A stretch of 64,000 bases of DNA. Source: JAWWPG01 sp033850885 (GTDB lineage: Bacteria; Actinomycetota; Actinomycetes; Propionibacteriales; Nocardioidaceae). Made by a program: the position numbers and the translations under genes. Shown piece after piece: positions 57,036 to 64,000 of this stretch (positions are counted from its first letter, which is position 1; every line of letters starts with the position of its first letter). Under the pieces are notes generated by a model that saw only the letters and a list, made by a program, of their open reading frames with translations, was not told the DNA's origin and did not search any database. Location of the stretch: the NCBI GenBank assembly GCA_033850885.1, contig JAWWPG010000064.1, forward strand, positions 62,001 to 126,000. The letters run 5' to 3'.

Positions 57036-58138
57036 GCGCTGAGTCGTACGACGGCTGCGGCAACGCGCTCGTCCGTGGCGGTGAGCGCCACCCGGATGTG
57101 GCGCGCCCCCGCCGTACCGTAGAAGTCACCGGGTGCCACCAGGATGCCGAGCTCGGCAAGCCTGGCGACCGAGTCCCGGCATGGCTCGCCGCGACTCGCC
57201 CACAGGTAGAGCGATGCCTCCGAGTGGTCGATGCGGAACCCCAGCGACTCCAGCGCGGCTCGCAGGTCCGCCCGCCGTGCCTGGTAGCGCCCGCGCTGGT
57301 CGGCGACATGGTCGTCGTCCTCGAGAGCCGCGCACATCGCATGCTGCACGGGGCCGGCGACCATCAGACCGGCATGCTTTCGCACCTCGCGCAGCTCAGT
57401 CACGATCCGCGGATCGCCCGCGACGAAGGCGGCCCGGTAGCCGGCCATGTTCGACCTCTTCGACAGCGAGTGCACCGCCAGGATGCCGTCCAGGGACCCT
57501 TCGTTGACGGCTGGGTCGAGCACGGACACCGGGTCGGCGTCCCATCCGTACTCGAGGTAGCACTCGTCCGCCGCCACCACTGCCCCGCGTTCGCGAGCCC
57601 AGCCGACCACCTTTCGCAGATGCTCGACCGGCAGCACACGACCGGTGGGGTTGGCGGGGGAGTTCAGCCAGACCAGCGGTACGTCGAGCGGTCCGGCCGC
57701 AACCGTCGCGTCGCTGGCCAGCACGTCGGCTCCGGCAAGCAGCGCGCCGACGGCGTACGTCGGATAGGCGACCTCGGGCACGAGCACGGTGTGGCCAGCC
57801 CGAACGCCGAGCTGGGCAGGCAGGGCGGCGACGAGCTCCTTGGAGCCCACCGTCGGCAGCACGCACTCGTCGTCGAGGGCGACCGCACCGCAGCGCCGCG
57901 TGAGGTAGCCGATGATCGCCCGTCGCAACGCCGGCGTGCCCCACACGCTGGGGTAGCCAGGAGCGTTGGACGCGTTCTGAAGCGCCCCCTGCACGCACTC
58001 CGGCGTGGGGTCCACGGGAGTTCCGACCGACAGGTCGACGATGCCGTCGGGGTGTGCGGACGCACGGGCTTTGGCGGCCTCGAGGGTGTCCCAGGGAAAG
58101 TTCGGGAGCCGCGCCGATAGCCGGGGCGGGCGGCTCAC
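57032..58138 (-). CDS. dapC: Succinyldiaminopimelate transaminase
   Basis: A 368-residue fold-type I aminotransferase. The PLP Lys is in AVHSLSKRSNMAGYR, the PLP-ring Asp in VVAADECYLEYG and Asn in WLNSPANPTGR. Close placement with fdxA (4 bases upstream of its start) is typical of actinobacterial dapC. It makes N-succinyl-L,L-diaminopimelate; dapD and dapE are at 37-40 kb. The GTG at 58138 is chosen because the family's N-terminus (LPNFPWDTL) starts nine residues on. Convergent with the ferredoxin of the redox operon. Confidence 0.9.
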   Translation of the reverse strand: MSRPPRLSARLPNFPWDTLEAAKARASAHPDGIVDLSVGTPVDPTPECVQGALQNASNAPGYPSVWGTPALRRAIIGYLTRRCGAVALDDECVLPTVGSKELVAALPAQLGVRAGHTVLVPEVAYPTYAVGALLAGADVLASDATVAAGPLDVPLVWLNSPANPTGRVLPVEHLRKVVGWARERGAVVAADECYLEYGWDADPVSVLDPAVNEGSLDGILAVHSLSKRSNMAGYRAAFVAGDPRIVTELREVRKHAGLMVAGPVQHAMCAALEDDDHVADQRGRYQARRADLRAALESLGFRIDHSEASLYLWASRGEPCRDSVARLAELGILVAPGDFYGTAGARHIRVALTATDERVAAAVVRLSA

Positions 58139-58142
58139 CTGT

Positions 58143-58469
58143 TCAGGCGTCTTGGATCTGCGGGGGCAGTGCCGCGATGAAGGGGTGGTCCTTGTCGATG
58201 ATGCCGAGCTTGGCGGCCCCGCCCGGCGAGCCGAGGTCGTCGAAGAACTCGACGTTGGCGGCGTAGTAGTCCTTCCATTTGTCGGGGGTGTCGTCCTCGT
58301 AGAAGATGGCCTCGACCGGGCATACCGGCTCGCACGCACCGCAGTCCACACACTCGTCCGGGTGGATGTACAGCATGCGGGAACCCTCGTAGATGCAGTC
58401 GACGGGACATTCGTCGACGCACGCACGATCCTTCAGATCCACGCACGGCTGGGCGATGACATACGTCAC
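58143..58469 (-). CDS. fdxA: 7Fe ferredoxin FdxA
   Basis: A 108-residue ferredoxin. N-terminal TYVIAQPCVDLKDRACVDEC (Cys8, Cys16, Cys20) ligates a [3Fe-4S] cluster with a later Cys; CVDCGACEPVCP ligates a [4Fe-4S] cluster. The C-terminal extension with DKWKDYYAANVEFF is typical of the actinobacterial 7Fe type (FdxA/FdxC of mycobacteria). It carries low-potential electrons. First gene of a unit with dapC. Confidence 0.93.
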   Translation of the reverse strand: MTYVIAQPCVDLKDRACVDECPVDCIYEGSRMLYIHPDECVDCGACEPVCPVEAIFYEDDTPDKWKDYYAANVEFFDDLGSPGGAAKLGIIDKDHPFIAALPPQIQDA

Positions 58470-58578
58470 CTTTGTCCTCCTCGAATGTCACGGAGCGCCG
58501 GGTACGGCGCTTTGCACGTCCTAGTATCTACGCCATCACAAGCCTTTACCCAATCAGGGCGACGATCCGAGGGGTGAG

Positions 58579-58830
58579 ATGGGTCTCGAGGCGGGACGAG
58601 TCGGACAACGCGTCGTGGTGCGAAGTCGCGTCCCCGGCGAGAGGGGTCCCTCCGGCGGTCCGGCGATGACGGACGCCGTCGGAGTGGTGGAGCTCGCCGA
58701 TGAGCGGGAGGTCGTCGTACGCCGCCGCGACGGTAGCGTCCGGCGAATCGCGAGGGCCGACATCGTCGTCATCAAGGCCCTGCCGCCCCCACCCCCACCC
58801 CCACCCCCACCCCCGCGAATTGCGGGATAG
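58579..58830 (+). CDS. Small SH3-like protein (N-terminal domain of Rv0428c-type acetyltransferases)
   Basis: An 83-residue protein. GRVGQRVVVRSRVPGERG, then AVGVVELADEREVVVRRRDG and IARADIVVIKALPP, form the small barrel that normally precedes a GNAT acetyltransferase domain in cg3035/Rv0428c-type proteins. Here the chain ends right after a run of eleven Pro and RIAG, so the acetyltransferase part is missing; only 70 bases separate it from the next gene. The poly-Pro is coded by a CCCCCA repeat and the last residues by a long inverted repeat, so the gene seems truncated by repeat insertion or deletion. Confidence 0.6.
   Translation: MGLEAGRVGQRVVVRSRVPGERGPSGGPAMTDAVGVVELADEREVVVRRRDGSVRRIARADIVVIKALPPPPPPPPPPPRIAG
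58786..58814. repeat. (CCCCCA)n hexanucleotide tract
   Basis: Five runs of five C separated by single A. The other strand is (GGGGGT)n and can form a G-quadruplex. Because the unit is six bases, slippage would change the number of Pro codons without shifting the frame. Confidence 0.85.
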
Positions 58831-58880
58831 TTCACCTCCCGGGGGGCCGGATGAGGTGCACTTTCCCGCAATTCGCGGGG
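58811..58880. repeat. 28-bp-arm inverted repeat (large hairpin)
   Basis: Arms 58811-58838 and 58853-58880 pair with two mismatches around a 14-base loop; the outer 17 bases match exactly and are themselves near-palindromic (CCCGCGAATTGCGGG). The left arm encodes the last codons of the SH3-like gene. Position between convergent genes suggests a bidirectional terminator or a palindromic mobile-type repeat. Confidence 0.8.
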
Positions 58881-58900
58881 TGGTAAGGCGGCGCGGAGGC

Positions 58901-60316
58901 TCAGCCACCGGCGCTCCAGAGCTGGACCTCGACCGTTGCCGGCCCGCGTGGTCGGCTGATGACCAGGGCGCGCACGTAGACGGGGAAGTCGGAGCTGTTG
59001 CGAAACTGGAGGTCGTGGCCCGACGACGGCCCGGCAGGTCGCTCGAGGATCTTCATCCGCGCGCGGGTCGCGGCGGCCGCGGTCACGTCGGCCAACGGGG
59101 ACCGCACCGTCGACGGCCCAGTACCACCCGACGAGCGGAGATAGCTGAAGGTTGCCCCGGGCAGCACCACCGTGGCATCGATGTTGCGGGCCGCCGCTCT
59201 GAGGATGCTCGAGAGACTCTTGTCGGTGTGGGCTGAGCCAGCACCGATCTGAGCCTTGATGTCCAGGGCCCTCGCGTCCGCCGTGGTGAAGGCGGGACTA
59301 ACCACGGAAACCTTGGCCGATGCCCTTCGATCCCGGCTCACGGTGGCGGCTGTGAGCACTGCCTTCGCCCAGTCGGCGATGTTGACCTGCCTGCCGGCTC
59401 TGCCGGGTACGACGACCGGTCTCCCGGCGCGGAAAGCGATCCGCGCGTCCTGCGGTCGCCCGGGCGCCGACCTGAGGATCCCCCGGGTGCGCCGGAACAG
59501 GTCACCGGGAAATACCCCCAGGCGCAGCCGACCGTCGGACTGCTCGATCCGCAGCGCCGGCCCGAACTCGACGGGCGTCACGGTGAGCGGCCTGCCGGAG
59601 ACCGAGACGACGACAGCCCGGCTGAGTGCGGGTCGCAGCGTCTTGGCGACGAACGCGTCGACCTCCGAGACGCCGATGGGCGGCGGAACGGGGATGAGCT
59701 TGAGGGACACGGACGCGTCACCGTCGCGCAGCGCACCGATGAGCTCATCCCGGGCCGCGGCGACATCGACGCGGTGGCCGGGATGGCCGGCCCGGATGAC
59801 GGGCCGCCCACCTCGCACGACCACGGTGGAGCTCACCGGATGCGACTCCGCATTGGCTGCCAGCGGCGCCAGCGCCGCCGCTAACGCCTCAGGATCACTG
59901 CTGTAAACGGCGTCGACGTGCCCGCCGCCCTCGATGACTTTGAGCATGTGGGACGGGTTCCAGTCGCTGCCGTCCATCACCGAATCGAGGGTGGCGTTCA
60001 CGTCCAGGGCGAAGCCCGCCTTGGCCGGCGAGAGCGTCGCCTGGTGACCCGCAACGGTGACCGTCACGGGCCGCGTCAGACCAGGGGCCAGCCGATGCTC
60101 GAGCACTCTTGCTGCATGAGCGCGGGTCATCCCGCCGATATCGACGCCGCTCACCTTCGTACCCGTGGGCACCTTGTCGCCCGCCACGGCGTACCCGAGG
60201 GCGTAGACCGCCGCGAGAACAGCGACGAACGCGACCAGGAACACCGCGAGGAACCGCGCATCATGCGTCCGGGGTAGGTCGTCGACGTACACCCGGCGCC
60301 TCGGCCACCACCTCAC
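58901..60316 (-). CDS. VanW/YoaR-like exported wall protein with degenerate VanW domain
   Basis: A 471-residue protein with one N-terminal membrane anchor (FLAVFLVAFVAVLAAVYALGYAVAG) and two PG_binding_4-like repeats (GTKVSGVDIGGMTRAHAARVLEHRL; VFPGDLFRRTRGIL region). The C-terminal VanW domain starts normally (RAAARNIDATVVLPGATFSY) but the central block with the usual GGGxCQxSTTLY motif is absent; the chain jumps to a DLQFRNSSDFPVYV ending. So the domain is shortened and may be inactive or specialised. GTG at 60316 shares GTGA with the upstream gene stop. Confidence 0.78.
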   Translation of the reverse strand: MRWWPRRRVYVDDLPRTHDARFLAVFLVAFVAVLAAVYALGYAVAGDKVPTGTKVSGVDIGGMTRAHAARVLEHRLAPGLTRPVTVTVAGHQATLSPAKAGFALDVNATLDSVMDGSDWNPSHMLKVIEGGGHVDAVYSSDPEALAAALAPLAANAESHPVSSTVVVRGGRPVIRAGHPGHRVDVAAARDELIGALRDGDASVSLKLIPVPPPIGVSEVDAFVAKTLRPALSRAVVVSVSGRPLTVTPVEFGPALRIEQSDGRLRLGVFPGDLFRRTRGILRSAPGRPQDARIAFRAGRPVVVPGRAGRQVNIADWAKAVLTAATVSRDRRASAKVSVVSPAFTTADARALDIKAQIGAGSAHTDKSLSSILRAAARNIDATVVLPGATFSYLRSSGGTGPSTVRSPLADVTAAAATRARMKILERPAGPSSGHDLQFRNSSDFPVYVRALVISRPRGPATVEVQLWSAGG

Positions 60317-60717
60317 CTGCCGCTGCCCCCCAACAGCGCGGAGCCGATCACGACAACGGTGGCCACCACGAGGAACGACCAGCCGAGGGTGTCGCTCGCG
60401 ATGAGGAAGCCGCCTCCGGGGCTCCCTCTCATCACGACGCCCAGGCCAACCAGCCACGCCGCTGCGGCGACGAACGCGTGGCGACGCGACACCGCGCGAG
60501 CGAGCACAACCACACCCATGGACGCCGCTGCGCTGAGCACCAGACCGTACGGGACGGTGGCTCCCCCCGGGCGCCATGCCATCCGCGACACCAGCGCCGC
60601 CAACGGGGCGGTCACCAGCGCGAGCAGCGCGAACAGGAGCCCGATGGCCGGTGCGGTGGCCCTTCTGAGCGGAGACCGTCGCGTCGGCGGTGCCACGCTC
60701 TGCTCGCCCGAGGCCAT
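60313..60717 (-). CDS. Small four-TM membrane protein (DUF6113-like)
   Basis: A 134-residue protein with four hydrophobic segments (APAIGLLFALLALVTAPLAALV; YGLVLSAAASMGVVVLARAV; AFVAAAAWLVGLGVVM; FLVVATVVVIGSALLG). No catalytic motif. It starts five bases after the mshB stop, and small membrane proteins of this type follow mshB in other actinobacteria as I recall (DUF6113). A longer form starting at 60738 would overlap mshB. Function unknown. Confidence 0.7.
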   Translation of the reverse strand: MASGEQSVAPPTRRSPLRRATAPAIGLLFALLALVTAPLAALVSRMAWRPGGATVPYGLVLSAAASMGVVVLARAVSRRHAFVAAAAWLVGLGVVMRGSPGGGFLIASDTLGWSFLVVATVVVIGSALLGGSGR

Positions 60718-60721
60718 CCGG

Positions 60722-61645
60722 TCACGCCAACCCGGCAAAGAGGTCGCTCTCCCGGTCGGTCCCGGCTTCCGGGACGGCCGTGCCCTTGACGAGGCGGTAG
60801 CTCTCCGTCCCCCACACCTGGTTGCCGAGGTTGTTCGACAGCGCGAAGAACGGCCCGTCGACCGTGATCTGCGTGGCGTGGGCCCTCATCGCCGCCAGCT
60901 TGGCCTCGACGAACTCGTTGCCGTCGATGTGGGTCGTCACCCACTCGTCGGGCGTTACGAAGGGCGGCAACGGTCCGTCGGGGTCCATGCCCTCGAAGGT
61001 CGTGGTGTCACCGGATTCACGGAGTCTCCGCAGACCGTCGCGCATGAAGCTCTCCGGAGTTGCGACCCAGTAGATCTTCGGGACCTCCCAGGGGTCGCCG
61101 AGGTCGCGACGGTACGACGGGACGGCCGCCAGCGAGCTCGCATAGGTGGCCACGCGGTGCGCCTGCACGTGGTCCGGGTGGCCGTATGCGCCGAACTCGT
61201 CGTACGTCACCAGGACCTGCGCGCGGGTCTCGCGGATGATGGGGACGAGGAGATCGGCCGCCTCTCGCAGGTCGGCGGCCCAGAAAGTATCGGGGCGCAC
61301 AGTCTCGGGCACCATGGCGCCGCCGTCCGGCGCCGTTGCCATCCCGGTGTCCCGATAGTGCCCCGCGCCGCCCAGGAAACGGTGGTCGGTGACACCGAGC
61401 TCCGCCATCGCCTTGGCCAGCTCGCCGATACGGTGCCGACCCAGCGAGTCGTCGCGGGTTGAGGCGAGAGAGGCCAGGGAGTCCACGAGCACCTCCCCCT
61501 CCTCACCGAGGGTGCAGGTGACCAAAGTCACCGCGGCGCCTTCGCTCACGTACTTCGCCATCGTGGCGCCGGAGGTGATCGACTCGTCGTCAGGATGCGC
61601 ATGTACCAGCAGCAGGCGCCTTGACGGCAGGGGATCCGAAGCCAT
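60722..61645 (-). CDS. mshB: GlcNAc-Ins deacetylase of mycothiol synthesis
   Basis: A 307-residue LmbE-like zinc deacetylase. The motif LLVHAHPDDESITSG holds the His-x2-Asp-Asp/Glu zinc ligands, LGEEGEV and RRIGELAKAMAELGV-like helix follow, and the third His is in YGHPDHVQAHR. The length and the ending match MshB rather than Mca. It removes acetate from GlcNAc-inositol to make the precursor of mycothiol, the main thiol of actinobacteria. First gene of a minus-strand unit with the small membrane protein and the VanW-like gene. Confidence 0.9.
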   Translation of the reverse strand: MASDPLPSRRLLLVHAHPDDESITSGATMAKYVSEGAAVTLVTCTLGEEGEVLVDSLASLASTRDDSLGRHRIGELAKAMAELGVTDHRFLGGAGHYRDTGMATAPDGGAMVPETVRPDTFWAADLREAADLLVPIIRETRAQVLVTYDEFGAYGHPDHVQAHRVATYASSLAAVPSYRRDLGDPWEVPKIYWVATPESFMRDGLRRLRESGDTTTFEGMDPDGPLPPFVTPDEWVTTHIDGNEFVEAKLAAMRAHATQITVDGPFFALSNNLGNQVWGTESYRLVKGTAVPEAGTDRESDLFAGLA

Positions 61646-61869
61646 GCCCCCACCCTAGATGTCGGCTCACCCGGCGACCGGCAAACCCGGGGCCGATCGC
61701 CCTCGTCGTCCGCAACATCCGGATCTCGGGCGGGGCGCGACCAGTCTCGTGCTGACAAGTGGCGCCCTCGACCCTGGCTGTCTTATGGACTCGGGTAAGT
61801 TGCCCGCAGGACTGCGATTTTGGGCACGGTCTGACGTAACAGTTCGACCTTGAGTAGGAGGGCGGCGAG
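61646..61869. other. Intergenic region upstream of the sdh operon
   Basis: This 224-base gap between divergent mshB and the succinate dehydrogenase operon must contain both promoters. A strong AGGAGGG lies before the membrane-subunit gene. TGCCC (about 61801) and GGGCA (about 61823) form a weak dyad. No tRNA or clear operator was identified. Confidence 0.5.
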
Positions 61870-62658
61870 ATGTCAACCGGAGTCATGGGGTCCGGACGGG
61901 CGCGAATCGAGACGAAGACGCTCCGCGAGACCCGATGGTGGCTGATGCCGCTGGTGACCTTCGCGGTGTTCGTGGCCTTCATCATCTACTCGACATGGCG
62001 TGCCTTCTCCGGGAGCGACTACTACTCGGCGCCGTACATCTCCCCGTTCTACTCGCCCTGCCTCACCGACAGCTGCACGTCGGGCTCGTCGGACTTCGGC
62101 CAGCCCTTCTCGTGGTGGCAGCTCTCTCCTGCTCTGCTGATCCTGATCTTCCCGCTGGGCTTCCGGCTGACCTGCTACTACTACCGCAAGGCCTACTACC
62201 GGGCCTTCTGGTTGTCGCCGCCGGCCTGCGCCGTGGCGGAGCCGCACAAGGGCTACTCCGGCGAGACCCGGTTCCCGCTCATCCTGCAGAACGTCCACCG
62301 GTACTTCTGGTACGCCGCTCTGCTCGTGTCGCTGGTGCTGACGTACGACGTCGTGATCTCGTTCCGCAACGCCAACGGCGACTGGGGCCACCTGGGCCTG
62401 GGCAGCGTCATCATGCTGGTCAACATCGTGCTCATCTGGTTGTACACGCTGTCGTGTCACTCGTGCCGCCACATCGTCGGCGGACGCCTGCGGCATTTCT
62501 CCAAGCATCCGTTGCGGTACCGGATGTGGACCACCGTCTCGAGGCTCAACATGAACCACGCGAAGTTCGCTTGGCTGTCGCTGTTCTCCGTCGCGCTCAC
62601 CGACCTGTACATCTACCTGCTGGCCAGCGGGGCCTTCAGCGATCCGAGGTTCTTCTAA
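61870..62658 (+). CDS. Succinate dehydrogenase membrane subunit (Sdh1/actinobacterial type)
   Basis: A 262-residue membrane protein with about five hydrophobic helices (WLMPLVTFAVFVAFIIYST; LSPALLILIFPLGFRLTCYYY; YFWYAALLVSLVLTYDVVI; SVIMLVNIVLIWLYTL; LFSVALTDLYIYLLA). Several His (NVHRYFWY, SCHSCRHIVGG) could bind heme or quinone. Sequence features such as AFWLSPPACAVAEPH and LRHFSKHPLRYRMW mark the type found beside the Rv0248c-like flavoprotein in actinobacteria. First gene of the sdh operon; 3 bases before the flavoprotein gene start. Confidence 0.8.
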   Translation: MSTGVMGSGRARIETKTLRETRWWLMPLVTFAVFVAFIIYSTWRAFSGSDYYSAPYISPFYSPCLTDSCTSGSSDFGQPFSWWQLSPALLILIFPLGFRLTCYYYRKAYYRAFWLSPPACAVAEPHKGYSGETRFPLILQNVHRYFWYAALLVSLVLTYDVVISFRNANGDWGHLGLGSVIMLVNIVLIWLYTLSCHSCRHIVGGRLRHFSKHPLRYRMWTTVSRLNMNHAKFAWLSLFSVALTDLYIYLLASGAFSDPRFF

Positions 62659-62661
62659 GAC

Positions 62662-64000
62662 ATGACTGAGATCCCCACAGGACAACATGACAACCCGACG
62701 GGCACGTCGGGCCCCGACACGTCACGACACCCGATGACCGGCAACGTCATGTCGAGCCAGCCGGACGACGCGCCGCACTTCGAGACCCACGAGTACGACG
62801 TCGTCGTGATCGGCGCCGGCGGAGCGGGGCTGCGCGCCGCGATCGCGGCCCATGATGCCGGCGCGAGGACGGCCGTCGTCTGCAAGTCCCTCCTCGGCAA
62901 GGCCCATACCGTGATGGCGGAGGGTGGGATCGCCGCGTCCATGGGCAACGTGTGGCCCGAGGACAACTGGCGGGTGCACTTCCGCGACACCATGCGCGGC
63001 GGCAAGATGCTCAACAACTGGCGGATGGCCGAGCTGCACGCTCAGGAGGCACCCGAGCGGGTGCTCGAGCTCGAGGAGTGGGGTGCCCTCTTCGACCGCA
63101 CTCCCGACGGACTGATCTCGCAACGCGACTTCGGCGGTCACCGTTATGCGAGGCTCGCCCACGTCGGCGACCGCACGGGGCTCGAGATGATCCGGACGCT
63201 CCAGCAGCGCACCGTTGCCCTCGGCATCGACGTGTTCATGGAGTGCACGGTCACCGAGATCTTCAAGGACGCCGGAAGGGTCTCGGGCGCCTTCGCGTAC
63301 TGGCGCGAGACGGGCCGCTTCATCGTGTTCAAGACGCCCAGTGTCGTGCTCGCCACCGGCGGGATCGGCAAGTCGTACCAGGTGACCAGCAACTCCTGGG
63401 AGTACACCGGGGACGGGCACGCCCTCGCCCTGCGCACCGGTGCTTCGCTGATCAACATGGAGTTCGTCCAGTTCCACCCGACGGGGATGGTGTGGCCGCC
63501 CTCCGTCAAGGGCCTGCTGGTGACCGAGTCGGTCCGTGGGGACGGCGGAGTCCTGCGCAACTCCGAGGGTAGGCGCTTCATGTTCGACCACATCCCGGAG
63601 TTCTTCAAGAGCGAGACCGCCGACTCCGAGGAGGAGGGCGACCGGTGGTACGACGACAAGAAGAACAACCGGCGTCCGCCTGAGCTGCTGCCCCGCGACG
63701 AGGTCGCTCGGGCCATCAACGCGGAGATCAAGGCGGGCCGAGGGTCACCGCACGGTGGGGTCTTCCTCGACATAGCCTCGCGACGCAGCCCCGAGTTCAT
63801 CAGGCGCCGCCTGCCCTCGATGTACCACCAGTTCAAAGAGCTCGCCGACGTCGACATCACCATGGAGCCGATGGAGATCGCCCCGACATGCCACTACGTC
63901 ATGGGGGGCGTCGAGGTCGACGCCGACACCGGCGAGAGCCTCGTCGAAGGGCTGTACGCCGCCGGCGAGGTTGCGGGTGGGATGCACGGCTCGAACCGGC
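62662..64000 (+). CDS. sdhA: Succinate dehydrogenase/fumarate reductase flavoprotein subunit (5' part)
   Basis: At least 446 residues; the 3' end is beyond the window. VVVIGAGGAGLRAAIAA is the FAD-binding motif; SLLGKAHTVMAEGGIAAS contains the flavinylation His (KAHT), FHPTGMVWP the substrate His region, and VMGGVEVDADTG and YAAGEVAGGMHGSNR the later FAD-binding elements. An N-terminal extension of about 45 residues precedes the fold. It oxidises succinate to fumarate, or the reverse, with an Fe-S subunit that should follow outside the window. Confidence 0.93.
   Translation, partial: MTEIPTGQHDNPTGTSGPDTSRHPMTGNVMSSQPDDAPHFETHEYDVVVIGAGGAGLRAAIAAHDAGARTAVVCKSLLGKAHTVMAEGGIAASMGNVWPEDNWRVHFRDTMRGGKMLNNWRMAELHAQEAPERVLELEEWGALFDRTPDGLISQRDFGGHRYARLAHVGDRTGLEMIRTLQQRTVALGIDVFMECTVTEIFKDAGRVSGAFAYWRETGRFIVFKTPSVVLATGGIGKSYQVTSNSWEYTGDGHALALRTGASLINMEFVQFHPTGMVWPPSVKGLLVTESVRGDGGVLRNSEGRRFMFDHIPEFFKSETADSEEEGDRWYDDKKNNRRPPELLPRDEVARAINAEIKAGRGSPHGGVFLDIASRRSPEFIRRRLPSMYHQFKELADVDITMEPMEIAPTCHYVMGGVEVDADTGESLVEGLYAAGEVAGGMHGSNR

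Noticed and set aside
61646..61869. tRNA gene or Rex operator in the sdh upstream region
   Set aside because: A GTTCGA is present but no acceptor stem or D/anticodon arms can be drawn, and no TTGTGA..TCACAA type site was found.

Overview
The window is very GC-rich, gene-dense actinobacterial chromosome. Direct markers are mycothiol synthesis (mshB), an ECF sigma factor next to an anti-sigma/RseB-like protein, DUF3117, the actinobacterial form of dapD, a 7Fe ferredoxin beside dapC, many GTG starts and many 4-base ATGA/GTGA overlaps between consecutive genes. The gene content between about 19 and 40 kb (mgtE-like, DUF1003, mrp, tatB, rseA, sigE, O-methyltransferase, DUF3117, tag, DivIVA-domain protein, folP2-like, LOG protein, dapE, dapD) follows, with rearrangements, the order I recall from the Mycobacterium tuberculosis sigE/tatB/mrp to dapD region. 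The style of the proteins suggests Nocardioidaceae or a relative; the genus is an inference. No rRNA, tRNA, transposase, integrase, prophage or CRISPR array was seen.

Layout. 0-8 kb: RecB-like nuclease (cut by the left edge), PHP phosphoesterase, drug-efflux MFS, Nudix, secreted M1 peptidase, histidine phosphatase and two tandem paralogous sulfotransferase-like proteins. 7.8-11.2 kb: MaoC hydratase, acyl-CoA dehydrogenase and malyl-CoA-lyase-type enzyme, probably ethylmalonyl-CoA-type C4/C5 metabolism, interrupted by a lipoprotein gene. 11.4-16.5 kb: LolA/RseB-like protein with an ABC exporter, divergent from a two-component system. 16.5-25.9 kb: EamA transporter, PhzF, MgtE-N/CBS protein, DUF1003, Mrp, TatB, RseA-RseB fusion, SigE, methyltransferase. 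26-31 kb: DUF3117, PaaX-type regulator, enoyl-CoA hydratase, L,D-transpeptidase, Tag, DivIVA-like protein, FolP2-like protein. 31-34.3 kb: ZIP metal transporter behind a good IdeR/DtxR iron box, then BlaI, M56 peptidase and undecaprenyl-diphosphate phosphatase. 34.4-41 kb: PepN, LOG, DapE, DapD and an M15-like wall enzyme. 41-51.2 kb: a complete branched-chain amino-acid block (ilvD, leader peptide and attenuator, ilvB-ilvN-ilvC-leuA-leuB-leuC-leuD). 51.3-57 kb: a two-component system divergent from a five-gene redox operon (small secreted protein, ApbE, diheme ferric-reductase-like membrane protein, NuoF-like SLBB protein, ferredoxin). 57-64 kb: dapC, fdxA, small SH3-like protein, VanW-like protein, membrane protein, mshB and the start of a succinate dehydrogenase operon cut by the right edge.

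The most interesting parts are: (i) the 51.3-57 kb redox module with 11-bp-phased hexamer repeats at both ends of its shared promoter region; (ii) a dispersed intergenic repeat of about 22-bp period whose perfect 21-mer is shared by loci 14 kb apart and twice supplies a gene's stop codon; (iii) the iron-box ZIP-BlaI-M56-UppP group; (iv) an intergenic region at 16.5-16.9 kb built almost entirely of short repeats and palindromes. All family assignments come from reading motifs; no database search was run.
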